64,000 nt of DNA from Tubiluchus corallicola (GCA_030141605.1 JAQGDQ010000014.1:496001-560000), one strand, 5' to 3'; counted from the first letter of the stretch, positions 1 through 50,827 are shown. Made by a program: numbers and translations. The notes: a model not told the origin generated them from the letters alone.

Positions 1-147
1 TCGAGGCACTCTTTCATGGTGGCCATGTCTGTCATGTCAGCGCTGCTGTTCGTGTCTGCTCTCACGACCATCTGCGCATGCGTGCGTAGAAAAGCCGAAC
101 AAATACACAATGACCAGCCAACAATAGTCTCTCATGAATTGCGATAA
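1..147 (+). CDS. C-terminal end of an unidentified membrane protein (5' truncated by window)
   Basis: Frame 1 is open from the first base to TAA at 145-147, giving 48 residues. The stretch contains a hydrophobic segment (roughly residues 10-27, including SALLFVSALTTICACV) followed directly by a basic stop-transfer cluster VRRK and a polar tail ending in SHELR. That is the pattern of a last transmembrane helix with a short cytoplasmic tail. Base composition is clearly more GC-rich than the following intergenic DNA, which supports coding. A possible AATAAA polyadenylation signal sits at 163-168, very close to the stop, and another AATAAA occurs near 408. I do not recognise the family. The upstream part lies outside the window, and it is not known whether position 1 is inside an exon or near a splice site. 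A chance open frame in a GC-richer patch is the main alternative. Confidence 0.5.
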   Translation, partial: SRHSFMVAMSVMSALLFVSALTTICACVRRKAEQIHNDQPTIVSHELR

Positions 148-529
148 AAGTGGTTTTTAAGCAATAAAATGTAAATGGCCTTTATAAAACTGCAGCAGGC
201 TCGATTGCAGTTTCATTTGCAATTTAGATTCTCTCTTACTGAAAAACAGTCCGAGGAATTACAGTGGAAATGCAAAGTAATAGTTGCCTGTACTTACGTG
301 TGTTTATGTACTGTAAATTTTTACTTAGTTCGATAGTGATGATAGCGAATATTTCATTCTAATAATGAGACATGTTTGTTGAGTATTTTGATCGAACTCG
401 TATCAAACAATAAATATCTGCACATGGGGGTAACGATAACTTTATTTTTTACTGATTATTAAAACTTATTAAAAGTGCTAGAGTCCTACAGTAGAAACTG
501 AAGCCAAATTTTACTTAGAGCGGTCAATC

Positions 530-968
530 CAGGGCCGGATTAATTAACGCATAAGCAGACTAAGCACGTGCTCAGGTCATCAAGGCTCAGGGGCACTAAG
601 TTGGCAAAAAATAAATTGAAAACGCATAAAATGTTAATAAAGCATGTTAAAGACCCCGAAGACCCTTACACAGTTCAAAATGTGAGGTAGAGAGCTACAG
701 GACAGTGATTAATTTTTTGCACCATAACTTTTTGTTGCTGGTTTATTTAATTAAATTTAAAGTCAATAAAGACTTAAAATGGCATAAATCCTATAGGCCT
801 ACAGAGCAATGGAGTTTGTTTTATATATCATGTTGCATAATTTGTATCTCATAACACGCAGTGCTTTGAACCGCAAAACGTACACGCGGTGTTATGGGGC
901 AAAAGAGAGAGGCGGGCACCAGATGCTGTGTGTGCTTAGGGCACCATACATACCTTAATCCGGCCATG
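530..968. mobile_element. non-autonomous hAT-like DNA transposon, family A copy 1
   Basis: The element begins CAGGGCCGGATTAA and ends with the inverse of CATGGCCGGATTAA, a 14-bp terminal inverted repeat with one mismatch. It is flanked by 8-bp near-identical direct repeats, GGTCAATC at 522-529 and GGCTAATC at 969-976 (6 of 8 match), the target-site length typical of hAT transposons. The 439-bp body has no transposase frame, so it is a non-autonomous copy. A related copy in the opposite orientation lies at 5915-6271; both share the subterminal TAAGCACGTG and CCTCAAGG-like boxes. Confidence 0.75.
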
Positions 969-3910
969 GGCTAATCTTACCATAGGCAAATCTAATCTTA
1001 AAATATCTGGCCTGCATCATTAGTTTCTAGAACTGACAAAATCTATTATTTAAAACAGCATATATTTTTGAATAATTACATCCATGCATTCAAAACTGTG
1101 ACATCAGCTATAAAAAACGAAGATTAGCGGACAACATCGGCTGTTGTTTAAGCAATATTTTAGATAGTATCTAAATTACAGGCTGGACACAAAAGAAGCC
1201 CTTTTTAAGATGCAATAGGGCCTTGAATTTTTATCCAATTTGTATGTAAATTTAACAGAATATACTATAAACATTTTAGCTTTTATCTACATTTTTTGTT
1301 AAAAATAGTCCATAAACTAAACATTTTATGCTTGATTACTGTCACTAAGCCCACAAAAATAAATGAAACTAAGCATTAGTACGACTGTATTGTGTTTATT
1401 GACTCACTAATTTTGTTTTATTCATTTTATTCATTTGCTCACTTTCTCAGATTTCTAAATCTTAAAAAATGAACCTGTGCCATGACACCAACTCTTTTTA
1501 GCAATATGACGGCCAAAGTGGCGTCCAAAGTAGCGCTTTTTAGACGTTCTGCTTTGTATAGTCGTGCAAAATGTTTTTTTTAAAGATTCTAAAGGTTTTG
1601 AGTTCGAATATCAACATCCAATAAGGCGACGAATGGTGTCGAAAATAACACCAGCAGCGTAGGTGACCCTCAGTTAGCATGAAATATATAAGAAGAAACG
1701 TGGTGTCAACATGGGATATTAAAAACATTTTCATTAGATAAAACGATTCACCGACACCCTTTATAACAGCTTGCCAAAGAACTTGCGTACGCTTTTTACC
1801 ACTTTTTGCACGAAATCTCATTTATGAAACAGGCTCCCGAAAAACATGTTGTTATATAAGACAGTTTGCAAAAAGCAGCAGCTATCTAATGCGAACGCAC
1901 ATAAGTTGGACAATAATGCACAAAGTGATATTCTGTGATCTCATTGCTGTTTTCCGGAAAAGGTTTTTCAGAAGTGTATAGGACAATTTACATTTTTACC
2001 AATTCTACAGGGAAATGGACGTTTTGAAAGGATGGTTTTTACGCAGAGAAATATAGGAGACAATTCCACAACTGAAACGACGGATTGTGTAACAGTGCAA
2101 AGTGTTTTGGTTAATGCAATAAACTCAGCTCTTTCATGATTTGCAAATTTTACAGAAATGGCAAAAGTCATGGCAAAGTTTTGTTTTACAGGTTGTAATG
2201 TGGGGCGGACCCCACAATCAAATATGAGCAATCAGCGCTCTTATTGTTTGGTAGCGTGTGTCATACTACTCAGTTTTTACTCAACATATTCCTTGAACAC
2301 AAAACGTGAAACTAATTTTATGCAGTATTTATGATAAGATAATACTTTAATATTCATAAATGTTGATGATATAAAATTAGTTCAAACCAAGTGACAGCAG
2401 TTAATTTGTACCCGGGTACCCGTTCAGTAAACATGTGTTGCTACACTACTCAAAATTTACAGACGGGAAATACTTTCAAATGCTACAAACAATATCCAAA
2501 AATTACAAACAATACCAAAAATTTATTTTTGGCTAACAAAAAAGATAATCTAATAGTTCACCAATGTTTGTTGATTTAAGTCCATAAAGTAAAGCTCCAT
2601 CCACACGAGGTTGTAATGTAGGCTATCAGTACTTTCAACTGAGTCTTAGTTTTACCACTAGTCTCCAGCCAGTCAAAACAAGTATCGTTGAACAAAAAGA
2701 AGCAACAGGCGGTCGCCTAATAGTTAACTAAAAGAAACGAGAATTTATCACTTCAGTCTCTGCATCAATGAAAGTATACGTCAGCAATACTTATCGGCGG
2801 CAGCACGACGACGAAGGTGGCGGATCCACAACGTCGGTGTGCACACCCGTGTGTTATGAACATAGCTGAACTGCGATGTCATAAGCAGATTTGAGTCATT
2901 CGCGGGAGCGTCTTGCGTTGGTAGACTGGTAGTTTGGTTATCACGTCAGATGTCACAATGTAACTCGATGTAAACAAATGGTGAACTGGGATTGATACTA
3001 GAACTGCCCAAACAAATAGTCACTAACACGTAGTTGGAACTCTCGCAAAAACATTAGCATTAGGTAGAACCAGCTAAAGTTGAACGATTTATGTGCAAAG
3101 AAGCAAACATAAGTTAAAAAAACTGTCCAGCATTATATCTGCCTGCAGGTCTCTCTTGCCATGAGCCAAGTCATTCTCCCCACACCTGTATGAAAAACCT
3201 CCAAAACAGGTTGTCTAATAGCCTGGCTTCAATAACACTATAGCAGGATAACCTGTATTTGCATATCCGTTCGTCGAGTTTACCCTAGTTTCGACCTATG
3301 CGCATAACTAAAGTGTAACACCTGGTTCATGCATACAGCTATAAACAATTTTATACAGTCCAAACTAAATTACTTATACTCCTGTAAAGTTTACTTTGGC
3401 CAAAAAACATATCTCATTCCACAACAAGGTTAAGCGGGGAGTGTAATAACTAAATCTAGTTACAAATACAAAGATATATGCTAAGGTGGTCATTACACAG
3501 GTGTCGCTCAAGCCATAATGCCATAAAAGCGTTTGCCCGGAAACATCTGCAAAATCTCAGTTACACAGTGGCTAGGAGTTATGTAGTTTGCACCAAGCGA
3601 AAATGCCTGCATTTCAATGTGACATTTTAACTGCAAAATGTGACTTAGCTAGATTTAATTAACCTTAGATTTATTTTAAACCACAGCTAGTATTACTGTA
3701 AATTTGTTGTAAATACGAGACTTTAACTCGAAACCAATGTATTACGCCTACTTGTTCTAACCAACTAAGGCTAACTATGTACCCATACTGGAAAAGTACG
3801 GCCAAATTCTCACTCCACAACAGACCTCTGGCGTAGCTTCATTTAATGGAAAGACGTCTCAACCAGGGCTACTGGCTAAAAATTGCAGAGCTAATGAAGT
3901 GGTTGCCTTA

Positions 3911-4105
<195 letters not shown>

Positions 4106-5634
4106 CCCAGAGGACACTGGTTTTTTGTAGTATGTAGTTTACATACCAAGTAAGTTACACATTGATAAAAGTTGGTTGCCTGCTTTGCGCCAAGGTATAT
4201 GCTAATAGCCTAGACTAACACAGTCTCAGACTCGTAATCACTACAGGCTTTAACCCTGGGTCTGTACCAATCACAAGAATGGAAAAACCACATCTGTTGT
4301 TCGGCGCCTTTAAAATGACCGAGTCAGTTAATGCCATTATTATGTTTATAAATTCTGAAAACTACATGGAATAATATCATTACTAACCAAGCTGACGTTT
4401 ATCATTATAAAAACAATCATGATGATAAGTGTCGTAAACTGGGAGCAATATAACTTTATGACTTGTGACTTTTAAATTGTATTACAGTAAATTGCTATAA
4501 ATGTTTTTGCACATTTTCCATGCACGCATATCTAAAAACAGAAAACGGAAGTGACATGTGCATGCCGTTGAAAAACATCTCAGCCATGGCCCAACATGCA
4601 TGCAATTGTGAAATTCTTTGGAGGCCTTAATGAACCGTTTTTCACAAAATCCTACAGACCGCAGTGTTACATTTATAAAAAAATTATTATTGAAAGATGA
4701 TATTTCATGAACAGACCAATTCTCATCGCACGAAACTGACATCTCCCCTTTCTGAGCTTCTCAACTGCAGCAACAATTGTCGTGCTTTTGTGCTTTACAA
4801 AACTTTTAATAGCTGTAACAGTTCGATAGCCTTGTATCTGAATGGGTGGTTATGTTTTGTGAGAAAACCATCTGTTTTCTCTAATGTTCTTATTTTCACT
4901 GCATTCATTCACAGTGGAAAATTTACTACACAATGCTTCAATCACCCACCCCTCCCACAGGATCAAAAACTGTGGGGGCAAACTTCTGCATCATAATTTT
5001 GTCAGTAGCTATACATTATTTTACGTTGCTTATCGTTCTGGTGCAGTTAGCGCGTCTACGAGGCGCAACTTCAGCGTCTGCGCAGCTTCACTGTGAAGCC
5101 CAGTTCATACGGTATGATAGTTCTATTTGAAGCTCACAATTAGCAGTTCATTCATGCCTTACACGAAACAGGTAATTAAACTATGTCTTGCGCTAAGTCT
5201 TTTTTGAACTTTTTCTGTGCAGTTTTCTTGGAAATGTGTTAAGTGAAGTGGGAAAGAATAAATTTGCAGCGTAACTCGCACGTAGAGGACTCAATAAAAT
5301 TGGATTACAAACTAGAAAAGTGAAAGTGGACGGATGCACCATTTCTTATATGTTTTTTATTCATAAACAAATGTAACTGAGTTTAAAACAGTGTTCTGCG
5401 TTTGCTCGTTGAAAATTTTTTGGTTTCTTATTTGCTTGTTTGTCAGTGAGTGATCTGTCGCTTGCGTGTTTACATTAATTGAAAAACTGATTCCGTTATA
5501 CCGAGTAAAATGCATTTGTTACCGCGAACAAAATAAAACATTTGTCGCCATAAGTAATCATGTACAAAGCTACATCAAATGCGCTTTTTATAGTGTCGTA
5601 AGAATGGCGTTTGTGTATGCTAACGAATGACAAC

Positions 5635-43241
<37,607 letters not shown>

Positions 43242-44911
43242 TACGTGGCGCCATCCAGTGAATACAGCGCAAAACTTTTAATTTCATTAGAAGAGGGCTG
43301 AAAGCGAGGAGCATTAAAATTATGTGAAAAACATTGACTGACAATGTTATTATTAGCTTTGTAACAACAATGTGCTTTCCTGGAATTTGGAATCCCGAAA
43401 ATCGAAATTCCACAACAAAAGATTTAGACCCGTAAAAGATATCTTAACGAGAGAGCTGTTATTATCAAATATTGTCAGCAGCTACACATCTAAAGATAAT
43501 TTGTAAAATTAATAATTAATCATAGGTTATATAATGTAATACAAATATATAGAATCTGTTACATGGAAATCGTGATTATTTCCGCATTCATTGTATAATA
43601 GTCTCAAGATACTGCTTTTCTATTAGACATAAAAAATTTTCCTATTTTATTTACCTTTTCTTTTTTTCTCTGTAAGTTTAATTGACGAGTTTTTGAAAAA
43701 ATAAATTTTTATACTAGCAACGCACGATCATTACCGTCAACACCACTGTTGTCGTCATCATTAGCATTATCGCCAGCGCCACCATTACCATCACCGTTCC
43801 TCCTACGATCATTGCAATTTATACAAATATTCTACGTGTCAGAGTTTTGTGTATTTGGCCAAGAAACTGAGCAAATGGCTTGATCAAAAAAGTTTGTAAA
43901 AAATTAAAAACCATTTGTAATATCATGCAGAAGTAATCGCAAGGGTCGCAGAAAATCTAATCGTCGAAATTATTTTAGAAATCACGCGTAACTAAAATAA
44001 CAAATAAGTTTGACTTCGGTGATTAGAGTCATTAACAAACGAGAATAAGAAGCACTAGTTCCAGGTCTCTTTGTTGCTGAACCCCTCATAGGGCTCTTTT
44101 ATTAAAGAATGCCAAACTGTCAACGTGAAATGATTTTTCTGATTAGTAGAATTCCAAGCTGTCTCTGGAAGAGCAATGTTATGTTCTTTGTTTAACCAAA
44201 GTCGTCCAGTATTTCAAATAAACCCTACGGTTGCTCCTGACTCCCGATTCCTCAACTTTTCTGATATGTTTACTTTGAATCTTGGCGCTGCATGAATTTG
44301 GTTAATTCCAATTGTCGATGCATTAACTTCTGGTATATACTAATGTTGTTCCCCGCCCACCAGACCGCATTATGAAATTCGGAAATAGCCTACAAAATTT
44401 AAGGTGGAGGAATCTAAGTTGTGTAAATTTCAAAAATACTTAAGTATGTTTATGTTGTTAATGCGGGTGGCCGAGTGGTTAAAGTAACGGACTGTGGGTG
44501 CTCCTCTGATTACAGCCCGAGTTCGAATCTCACGACCACCTGTTTTGACGCAAACAGTTGTTATCTGCATTACTTATTTGTGGCGTTTCGGTGTGTTGTG
44601 TTCGTTAGGAGTCGTTTATAGTAGCATATGACTAATGTTGTCTGTTGCCCCAGCGACTGTAAATAAGTGTGTTTGTTTTCAGCTTTCTGAGTTAAGGCAC
44701 AACATACCTTAGGTGTTTTATGCAACAAAGCGGTTATTACGTCAGGCTTAGCAACTGCTGAGTGCTGACATGGCAGGTCTCCATAGAAAGCTCGACTGAT
44801 CAAATCAAGAACCTATTTTTTTCTTTTGCCTGCTGTAACAGTCATAGTAACTTATAAAAAGCAGAAGAAAAAAGAAGTTGCGTAAAAGCGATTGTCCACG
44901 AAATTAAAAGC
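43242..44911. other. spacer between globin 1 and CFAP144, including the globin 3' UTR
   Basis: Possible polyadenylation signals for globin 1 are ATTAAA at 43313-43318 and AATAAA at 43700-43705. A short (ATC)-rich simple tract lies near 43735-43800. A tRNA-like relic is at 44463-44542. Between 44560 and 44911 nothing specific is seen; the CFAP144 promoter and 5' UTR must lie here. Confidence 0.6.
44463..44542 (+). pseudogene. class II tRNA (Ser/Leu-type) pseudogene or SINE head
   Basis: The 5' part GGTGGCCGAGTGGTTAA matches the A-box region of serine/leucine tRNAs and GAGTTCGAATCT matches the B box. CGGGTGG and CCACCTG can pair as an acceptor-like stem. The anticodon stem is not closed and the T stem has mismatches, so it is unlikely to be a working tRNA. 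It may be the head of a SINE lacking a clear body. Confidence 0.55.
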
Positions 44912-45328
44912 ATGGACAAAATTATAAAAGTAATTGAAAAGAAGCTTCATGAAGATATTGTTAAGCGCGATGCTATCTTTAACGAGCTGGTCTCAAAGGA
45001 AAAGCGTCTTCAAAAGATTTACACTGAATACTGTATCAATCCGTACAAGGCAGTTTACCCCCTAACTGGTAAACCCAACTCCCCCCATGATACAGCAGAC
45101 GGAGAGGAAGACACCTACTTTTTGCAGATGTATATGCGCATGCGCGTGGCGCCAAATATGAGGGCTGACTATCCGCAGACAGAAGCGCAGGAAATTGGCT
45201 GGTTCCTCCAACCATTGATAGAGCAACCGCACAAAGAGGACTTCAGGTTCAATTCACATCTTCGGAGTTCTGACATTACCAGATACTGCGCCGAAATTGC
45301 CAAATTAAAGTGTACGAGATCTGACTGA
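44912..45328 (+). CDS. CFAP144: CFAP144 (FAM183)-like cilia and flagella associated protein, single exon
   Basis: Uninterrupted frame of 138 residues with ATG at 44912 and TGA at 45326-45328. Recognisable family blocks, in order, are KIYTEYCINPYKAVYPLTGKP (residues 35-55), the PHD turn after it (58-60), DYPQTEAQEIGWFLQPLI (86-103) and SSDITRYCAEIAKLK near the end. Length is close to that of the family (about 130-140 residues), so the gene appears complete. Members of this family are microtubule inner proteins of ciliary doublets; a role in motile cilia is inferred from that. The lack of introns could mean intron loss, a naturally intronless gene or a retrocopy; the frame is intact. It lies 1.7 kb downstream of globin 1 on the same strand and is followed within seven bases by a 44-bp tandem array. 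Gene naming rests on motif recognition. Confidence 0.8.
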   Translation: MDKIIKVIEKKLHEDIVKRDAIFNELVSKEKRLQKIYTEYCINPYKAVYPLTGKPNSPHDTADGEEDTYFLQMYMRMRVAPNMRADYPQTEAQEIGWFLQPLIEQPHKEDFRFNSHLRSSDITRYCAEIAKLKCTRSD

Positions 45329-45334
45329 TTTCTT

Positions 45335-45506
45335 AGGCAGTGGCCTATGTAATGCAAAAAATATTTTTATATTGTCCTGGGCAACGGCTTGTGTAACTTA
45401 AAAAATATTTTTATATTGCCATAGGCAGTGGCTTGTGTAACGTAAAAAATATTTTTATATTGTCCTAGGCCTTGACTTGTGTAACGCAAAAAATATTTGA
45501 TATTAT
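45335..45506 (+). repeat. 44-bp minisatellite, four units
   Basis: Units start at 45335, 45379, 45423 and 45467, each with AGGCAGTGGCTTGTGTAAC followed by an AAAAAATATTTTTATATTG block. The last unit is truncated. The array starts six bases after the CFAP144 stop and so is probably part of its 3' UTR. Each unit carries a self-complementary AAAATATTTTTATATT stretch. Confidence 0.9.
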
Positions 45507-47884
45507 ATAAAAGTGTAACAATATTGCAAATGCACATCTTTACGCTTTTGTTGAAACCAGGTGACTGCGTTTGATACATAAAAACAACTGGCCCATTCAC
45601 AATTATTGTAAACAATGTTAATAGACACACAAACTGAATACATGCAAAACCAAAATATTTATGTGTGCAAAGTAGGGCAACGTCATTTGAATTTTAGAGC
45701 TAGTGGTAACAACTGGGGCTAGGCATACGCTTTCTACTGCTCCATATTTGTAAATAGTGTTGCAATTTCAAAGAATATAAAAAATACTGTTTTTGAGAAA
45801 ACTGTGTCGAAACAATTCATTGTGAAATTCCAGTTTTTTAGAAAATGAACAACTGTAATGTTGACTAGTAATTTTTCCAATGATTTGCTTGTCTCATGTC
45901 AAAACTGCTATCTCAGCTTCTTATTCAAATTTAGTAAACCCTTGTTGTCGGTGGTATGTAATTATTATTAAGAGATTGTGTTCTAATTAAGAGTATAATA
46001 ATAGACGTGTTGGCAGCAAACTAAAGACAACGTTGGAGTTTACTTTTTTGTTTTCGCTGAAATTGTCCCAGAAATAGCGCTTGGATTAAAGTTCTAAACA
46101 AAAAATAAGTGTGAACGATCTCTTCTTTAGTCTATGTAGGTTATTTTCGTAATAATATGAAGGCTAACTTTTCAATATCTTTCGTTCGCGATAAATTCTA
46201 CACAATTTTCACAACTATGTAGACACAATGAAAGATAAGAGGGTCCATATAACTTGCACCAATACAGGATTGCTATTTAAAGTTGAATAGACTTCTTATT
46301 AAATTTAAAAGCATCTGAGTACTTTCATATTTGTCGGTCTTACGTAACAGAGCTACGTACTTCTGAAGTATATACAATTCAATTTAGAACCCACCCGGAT
46401 TCTGGCAAACAAAACTGATAACATAGACAATTACAGTCTACATATATACAATCCTGGGTATTTTTAGCGATATGGGGATCACGTGATCAAATTCTATTGT
46501 AGAAAGTGTCGTTAATGCGCTAACCAATTGTCATTGTGTGCAAGTAAGTGTGTATATATTTTAGGCTCTACATATAATTCAAACATCATAATACATTTTT
46601 GCTGGAATGAAATAACTTGATTTTTGTTATTTCATACCCGAGTTAGTGTTGTTTCGCCGTTTGTAAAAGTGTCTGATAATACGGAACTCGCAGCACGCGT
46701 TATAATAATGAGCACAGAATGTAATTGGCTTCCTTTGCAAAATGCAAGCAACTTTTTCAGTCCTCCAGTATATCAAACAGGTTAGTTACGAGAGAAGCTT
46801 GCTGCGCTGGTAAACTGGCTTAATTTAGTCTAGAAGTTGGTACTACTCTGACGTCATCATACGTCATTGTCAATTTGTATCATTGCATTTGACCTTCAAA
46901 AGTTTATCCTATTTACAAAAATTGTGGAATGTATACATCTTTTCTAGGTAGTCCACTACAAATTACAGAATACGTCAAATGTTTTCACGTGTTCTTAAAA
47001 TGTCACCATTTTTCTTTAGCCTATGAGAATCTTTACCAGAAAACCGTTTCTCTGTAATTTTGTCTACAGTCTTAAAGGAATCAACAATAACATTTACAAG
47101 GTTCCACCACTAGCAAAATAATTGCTAGAATTCTGCTTTTCTGTTATTTATATTTACACCTTTGAGTGGCCATCATGGGAAGGCAAAATTAATTACGATC
47201 TTTTTTCCTGTGACTTTATTACCGGTCACCGGCCCCTGTATGGCAACACCATTCAATTTTATCAACAGGTTAATTTTAGGTTCCATAGTCGAGAGAGGCA
47301 CCTCAAACGAGTAAATGTCAACGGCAAACGGCAACCATTGGCATTTCGCAATGGCAGCCATTTGGTACCTCCACAGAGCACGCGTCTTTTCGTCATGGTA
47401 ATCATTTGCTGACCTCTACCGAGGGTATGTCATTTCTTAGTAGTATTAATTTGGTATTACCACAGTATTAACTAGCAAGAAATTGTCTTAACATAGGACT
47501 TTGTTTATGTACAACAGTTAAACATGAGGTTTAACGATCACAGAAGTCTTCTAAGGAAAGTTTTAAAGATAAGATGGCCATTCATAATCAAAAATAAAGA
47601 TTTATAAAGTGGAACAAAAGCAATTCCTTGGAGTTCAAAAGTCAAGATCCGAAGATTAAGATAACCAGGAAATTTTCAAAGATTAAAAGGTTAAGCACCG
47701 GTAAGAATCACCTTAAGAGAAGCCCTAAAACCTTGCAAAAAATAAAGATAAATAAAGATGTTCAACAACTTCAACCAAATCTATCTTTAGGGGTAAAAAG
47801 TTACGCTGTTAGTTACAAATAGGAATGAGTGGAATGCTCTAATAAATATTAATGCCTTAATGTCATTTACCCAAATTAAATTAA

Positions 47885-47975
47885 AATGGCTGATTTTTTT
47901 GTGCTTTTCTGGGACTCGAACTCAGGACGTCGTTCTGCTCTCTGTACAGCTATATTAACCACTATACCAGATTAC
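47885..47975 (-). mobile_element. tRNA-derived SINE or tRNA pseudogene
   Basis: On the - strand it reads TCTGGTATAGTGGTTAATAT (A-box region) and GTCCTGAGTTCGAGTCCCAG (B box) about 40 bases later, then an A-rich AGCACAAAAAAATCAGCCAT tail. The promoter boxes are well preserved. No second copy with the same tail was found in the window. Confidence 0.6.
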
Positions 47976-50827
47976 TCTGACTTTATCTGCCTTTTCAAGC
48001 CTAGAAATTTACGCTGTAAAGTAGTGTAGGCCTATCAGATGGGAATCATAGTCGGTACTGTATCAAGACAGTATGAAATCAATTATGCAAATGTAAGACA
48101 GCCGAGGTCATTTAATAATATCTTGTAAACTTGCCATACTCTTTCTTCCAAGTATTTCTGCATTAAAATGCTGTCAATGAAGCGTTATCTAATTTTTCTT
48201 ATTATATGGGAGCAAGTTTTAAAGTATGAAAATGTCAACACAGTCACTTTGGCAATGCCCAACTCTAAGGTAGCAAACTGAACACGCGCCATTAATAGTA
48301 ACAATCTTTCCTCAAAATAGTCTGTTAATTCCGCATGGGTAAGTTTCGTGCAAGAAATCCGAAATGACTTTAAAACCTTACGCTGCTTTTTCGCTCCTTG
48401 AAGCAAATTCCTTAAAGAAGTTCCTCAACACTACTTGTAACTTCTTGCCAGGCGCACAAGAAAAACCCACACACCATTCATTGCGTGTTGTGGTGTTTTT
48501 TATGTGAAAATATTTTCAGCAGCAAGTCAATACGATATCATGCCAAATGATAACGACTAGAAAATAAAATATTCAAGATGATTCAGAAGCAAACAAGTGC
48601 ACCGATTTTCATGACAAATTTAAGTTTTTGTAGACATAAATGCTTCCGTGCGTTCTTCTTGGTCAATGTATAATAATCATTTTAGGCACCTACCTTTTAT
48701 GCCGTACTGAAAATGCACTACGAAAAGACCAAAACTTAAAATAAAGTCGAAAACTACGATAATATTTTTGTTTTAGGTAATATTCAAAAAATTGATTTTC
48801 AAAATCAAATGTATTATTTATAGCTTAAAACTACTTTTTTAATTAGTATGGCGAATGACAAAAAGATACATGTTTTTTCAGGTCGATAACGACTAGCATT
48901 TGATTAAAGTGCACAAAGCATTACTAAACTGACAGGGCTTATCACAGCTTGAAATGTCAACTTACAAACTAATAACTGTTGACGTTTCATTATAATACTT
49001 TTATATTAAAAAACACACGCAGGTTTCATGGTTCACGCTAGCCTTGCTGACAAGCAGAATAATATTAAGTAGTACTTGAAAGGAGACGGAAGTGTATTAT
49101 GGTGGCGTTACTGCTGGTTCTGATGACGATAGATAAGAGATGGCGCTACTGTTAGTTCTAATGACGATAGCTAAGAGCAAGACGAACATGACAACTCAGT
49201 GACAATGCCGCATCGATACGTTTGAAAATGATTGCTTAACACTATAACATGCACAGTACATAATTATTTAAATATTAAAATTAGCCTACAGCCTAAGTTA
49301 TTTAATAATGTTCGTAAGAGGACAACGTAAACTTTATTTGCTCAAAATAACTATACGTTGACTTTTGTGTGCTTAGTTCAAGACATCATGAATTGGCCAA
49401 TCATCCGGTGATATTTTGTAAAAAATGTTGCCAGCCTAGGCTATAATAACTGACGCGATCTACAAATTATAGGCAACCGTGTAAAAGTTAATTACAATTT
49501 GCGCACAATCAACGTGTACAATAATTACATAAACATTGAATGCACACTCGAAATTGCAGGAAACTACCCCGTGATTTGAACTTTTTGCTATTGAGATTGT
49601 TACTTGACACGTATGGATTCAGAAAGAATTGCTGCAAGATAAGTTGAACTTAACTTTGAAATTGAACCTACAAAGTGATTTTGCAAGGAATTAGGTTTAT
49701 TTTCAAACAAAACTGACTACGCAGTTACAAGACTTGAATAATAATATAATAATTTTATCATTATTAAATATAATAATATTAAATATTATTATTAAATGTA
49801 ATATATCTCAATAATTACTTTAATGAGATATACAAGTGGATTAAGATTTGTGTAAGTCGAAGGTTGGCGCCTAGTCTGGAACTTTCCACACTTTACAACA
49901 AATGTGCACGATGATGTTTTGTTAAAAATACAAACACATTTTATTGAACCATCAGAGACATTGTAAAAGCAGGCACTAATAAAACGTGACATTAAGAACA
50001 TGAAGTTGGAGCGCCATCTACATGAATTGAAGCACAAAGCACATATTTGTAGCGCCTAACCTGTCCAGTTACATCAATGACATCATTTACACCAACAACA
50101 CTGAGATGGCTACACGAATTTACCCTGAGCTTAATGGAGAGTTGAGCAAAGTAAAATTTATTTTTTGCATAATAAAGCGAGCATGTTTGCTTATAAATTA
50201 CGGTTTTATAAAGATTCTTAACAGTACGTTTTACTTTCTTCGCAAAATACGTAACGAAACAGTCTTTTCATGTGTACAGCGATATGATTTCAGACTGAGA
50301 AAGACTAAAACTACATGTGCACGTGATGCATGCACCGTTTCACGTCATACATATGAGAGCTTTAACAACAATAATAGTTTAGTAAATACTCAGGTGCTAT
50401 TTTCATCATCGAGTACCTTGAGAAAGTTCACGTTTCACATTCAAGTTTCTATTCTGAGTCTTAGCCTTTGTTAGTTCTTATCCACGTGTTTAATTCAAGC
50501 TCGTGTATTTTCTAGCCATCTGTCGTTTAGTTCAACGAAGCATTCAACACGTCAACAGAATTTTATACGTAGTCAACTTCGGTTAGCCTGTATGGTGGCC
50601 ATTGATTAATAGTTCCAAGGAAGTGAATGTCTGCTATTTCATAGATAATAAACAGCCAGCTCACGATCGCTGCTCACACATGTAAATTATCAAGATACGT
50701 GACTTCTGGCTTAATATTTCGCAGATAGAGCTCTAGTTGTTTTCAAACTTTGTGCTGTGGTACGAATGGCTTGAATATAAGAACATTGACACTACTTCAA
50801 TGTTTTTATTGGAAGATAATCATCAAC

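Noticed and set aside
5611-5634. Upstream start codon (ATG 5617) for globin 1
   Set aside because: It would bury the Met-Gly-Cys lipidation motif, which fits a known feature of globin X; 5635 is preferred. Not excluded without a transcript.
44463-44542. Functional tRNA-Ser or tRNA-Leu gene
   Set aside because: The promoter boxes are present, but the anticodon stem does not close and the T stem has mismatches.
45335-45506. CRISPR-like array
   Set aside because: Units are contiguous 44-bp tandem copies with no spacers, next to a eukaryotic gene.
47122-47412. Annotated protein gene
   Set aside because: Open on both strands with no recognised domain, so kept only as an observation.
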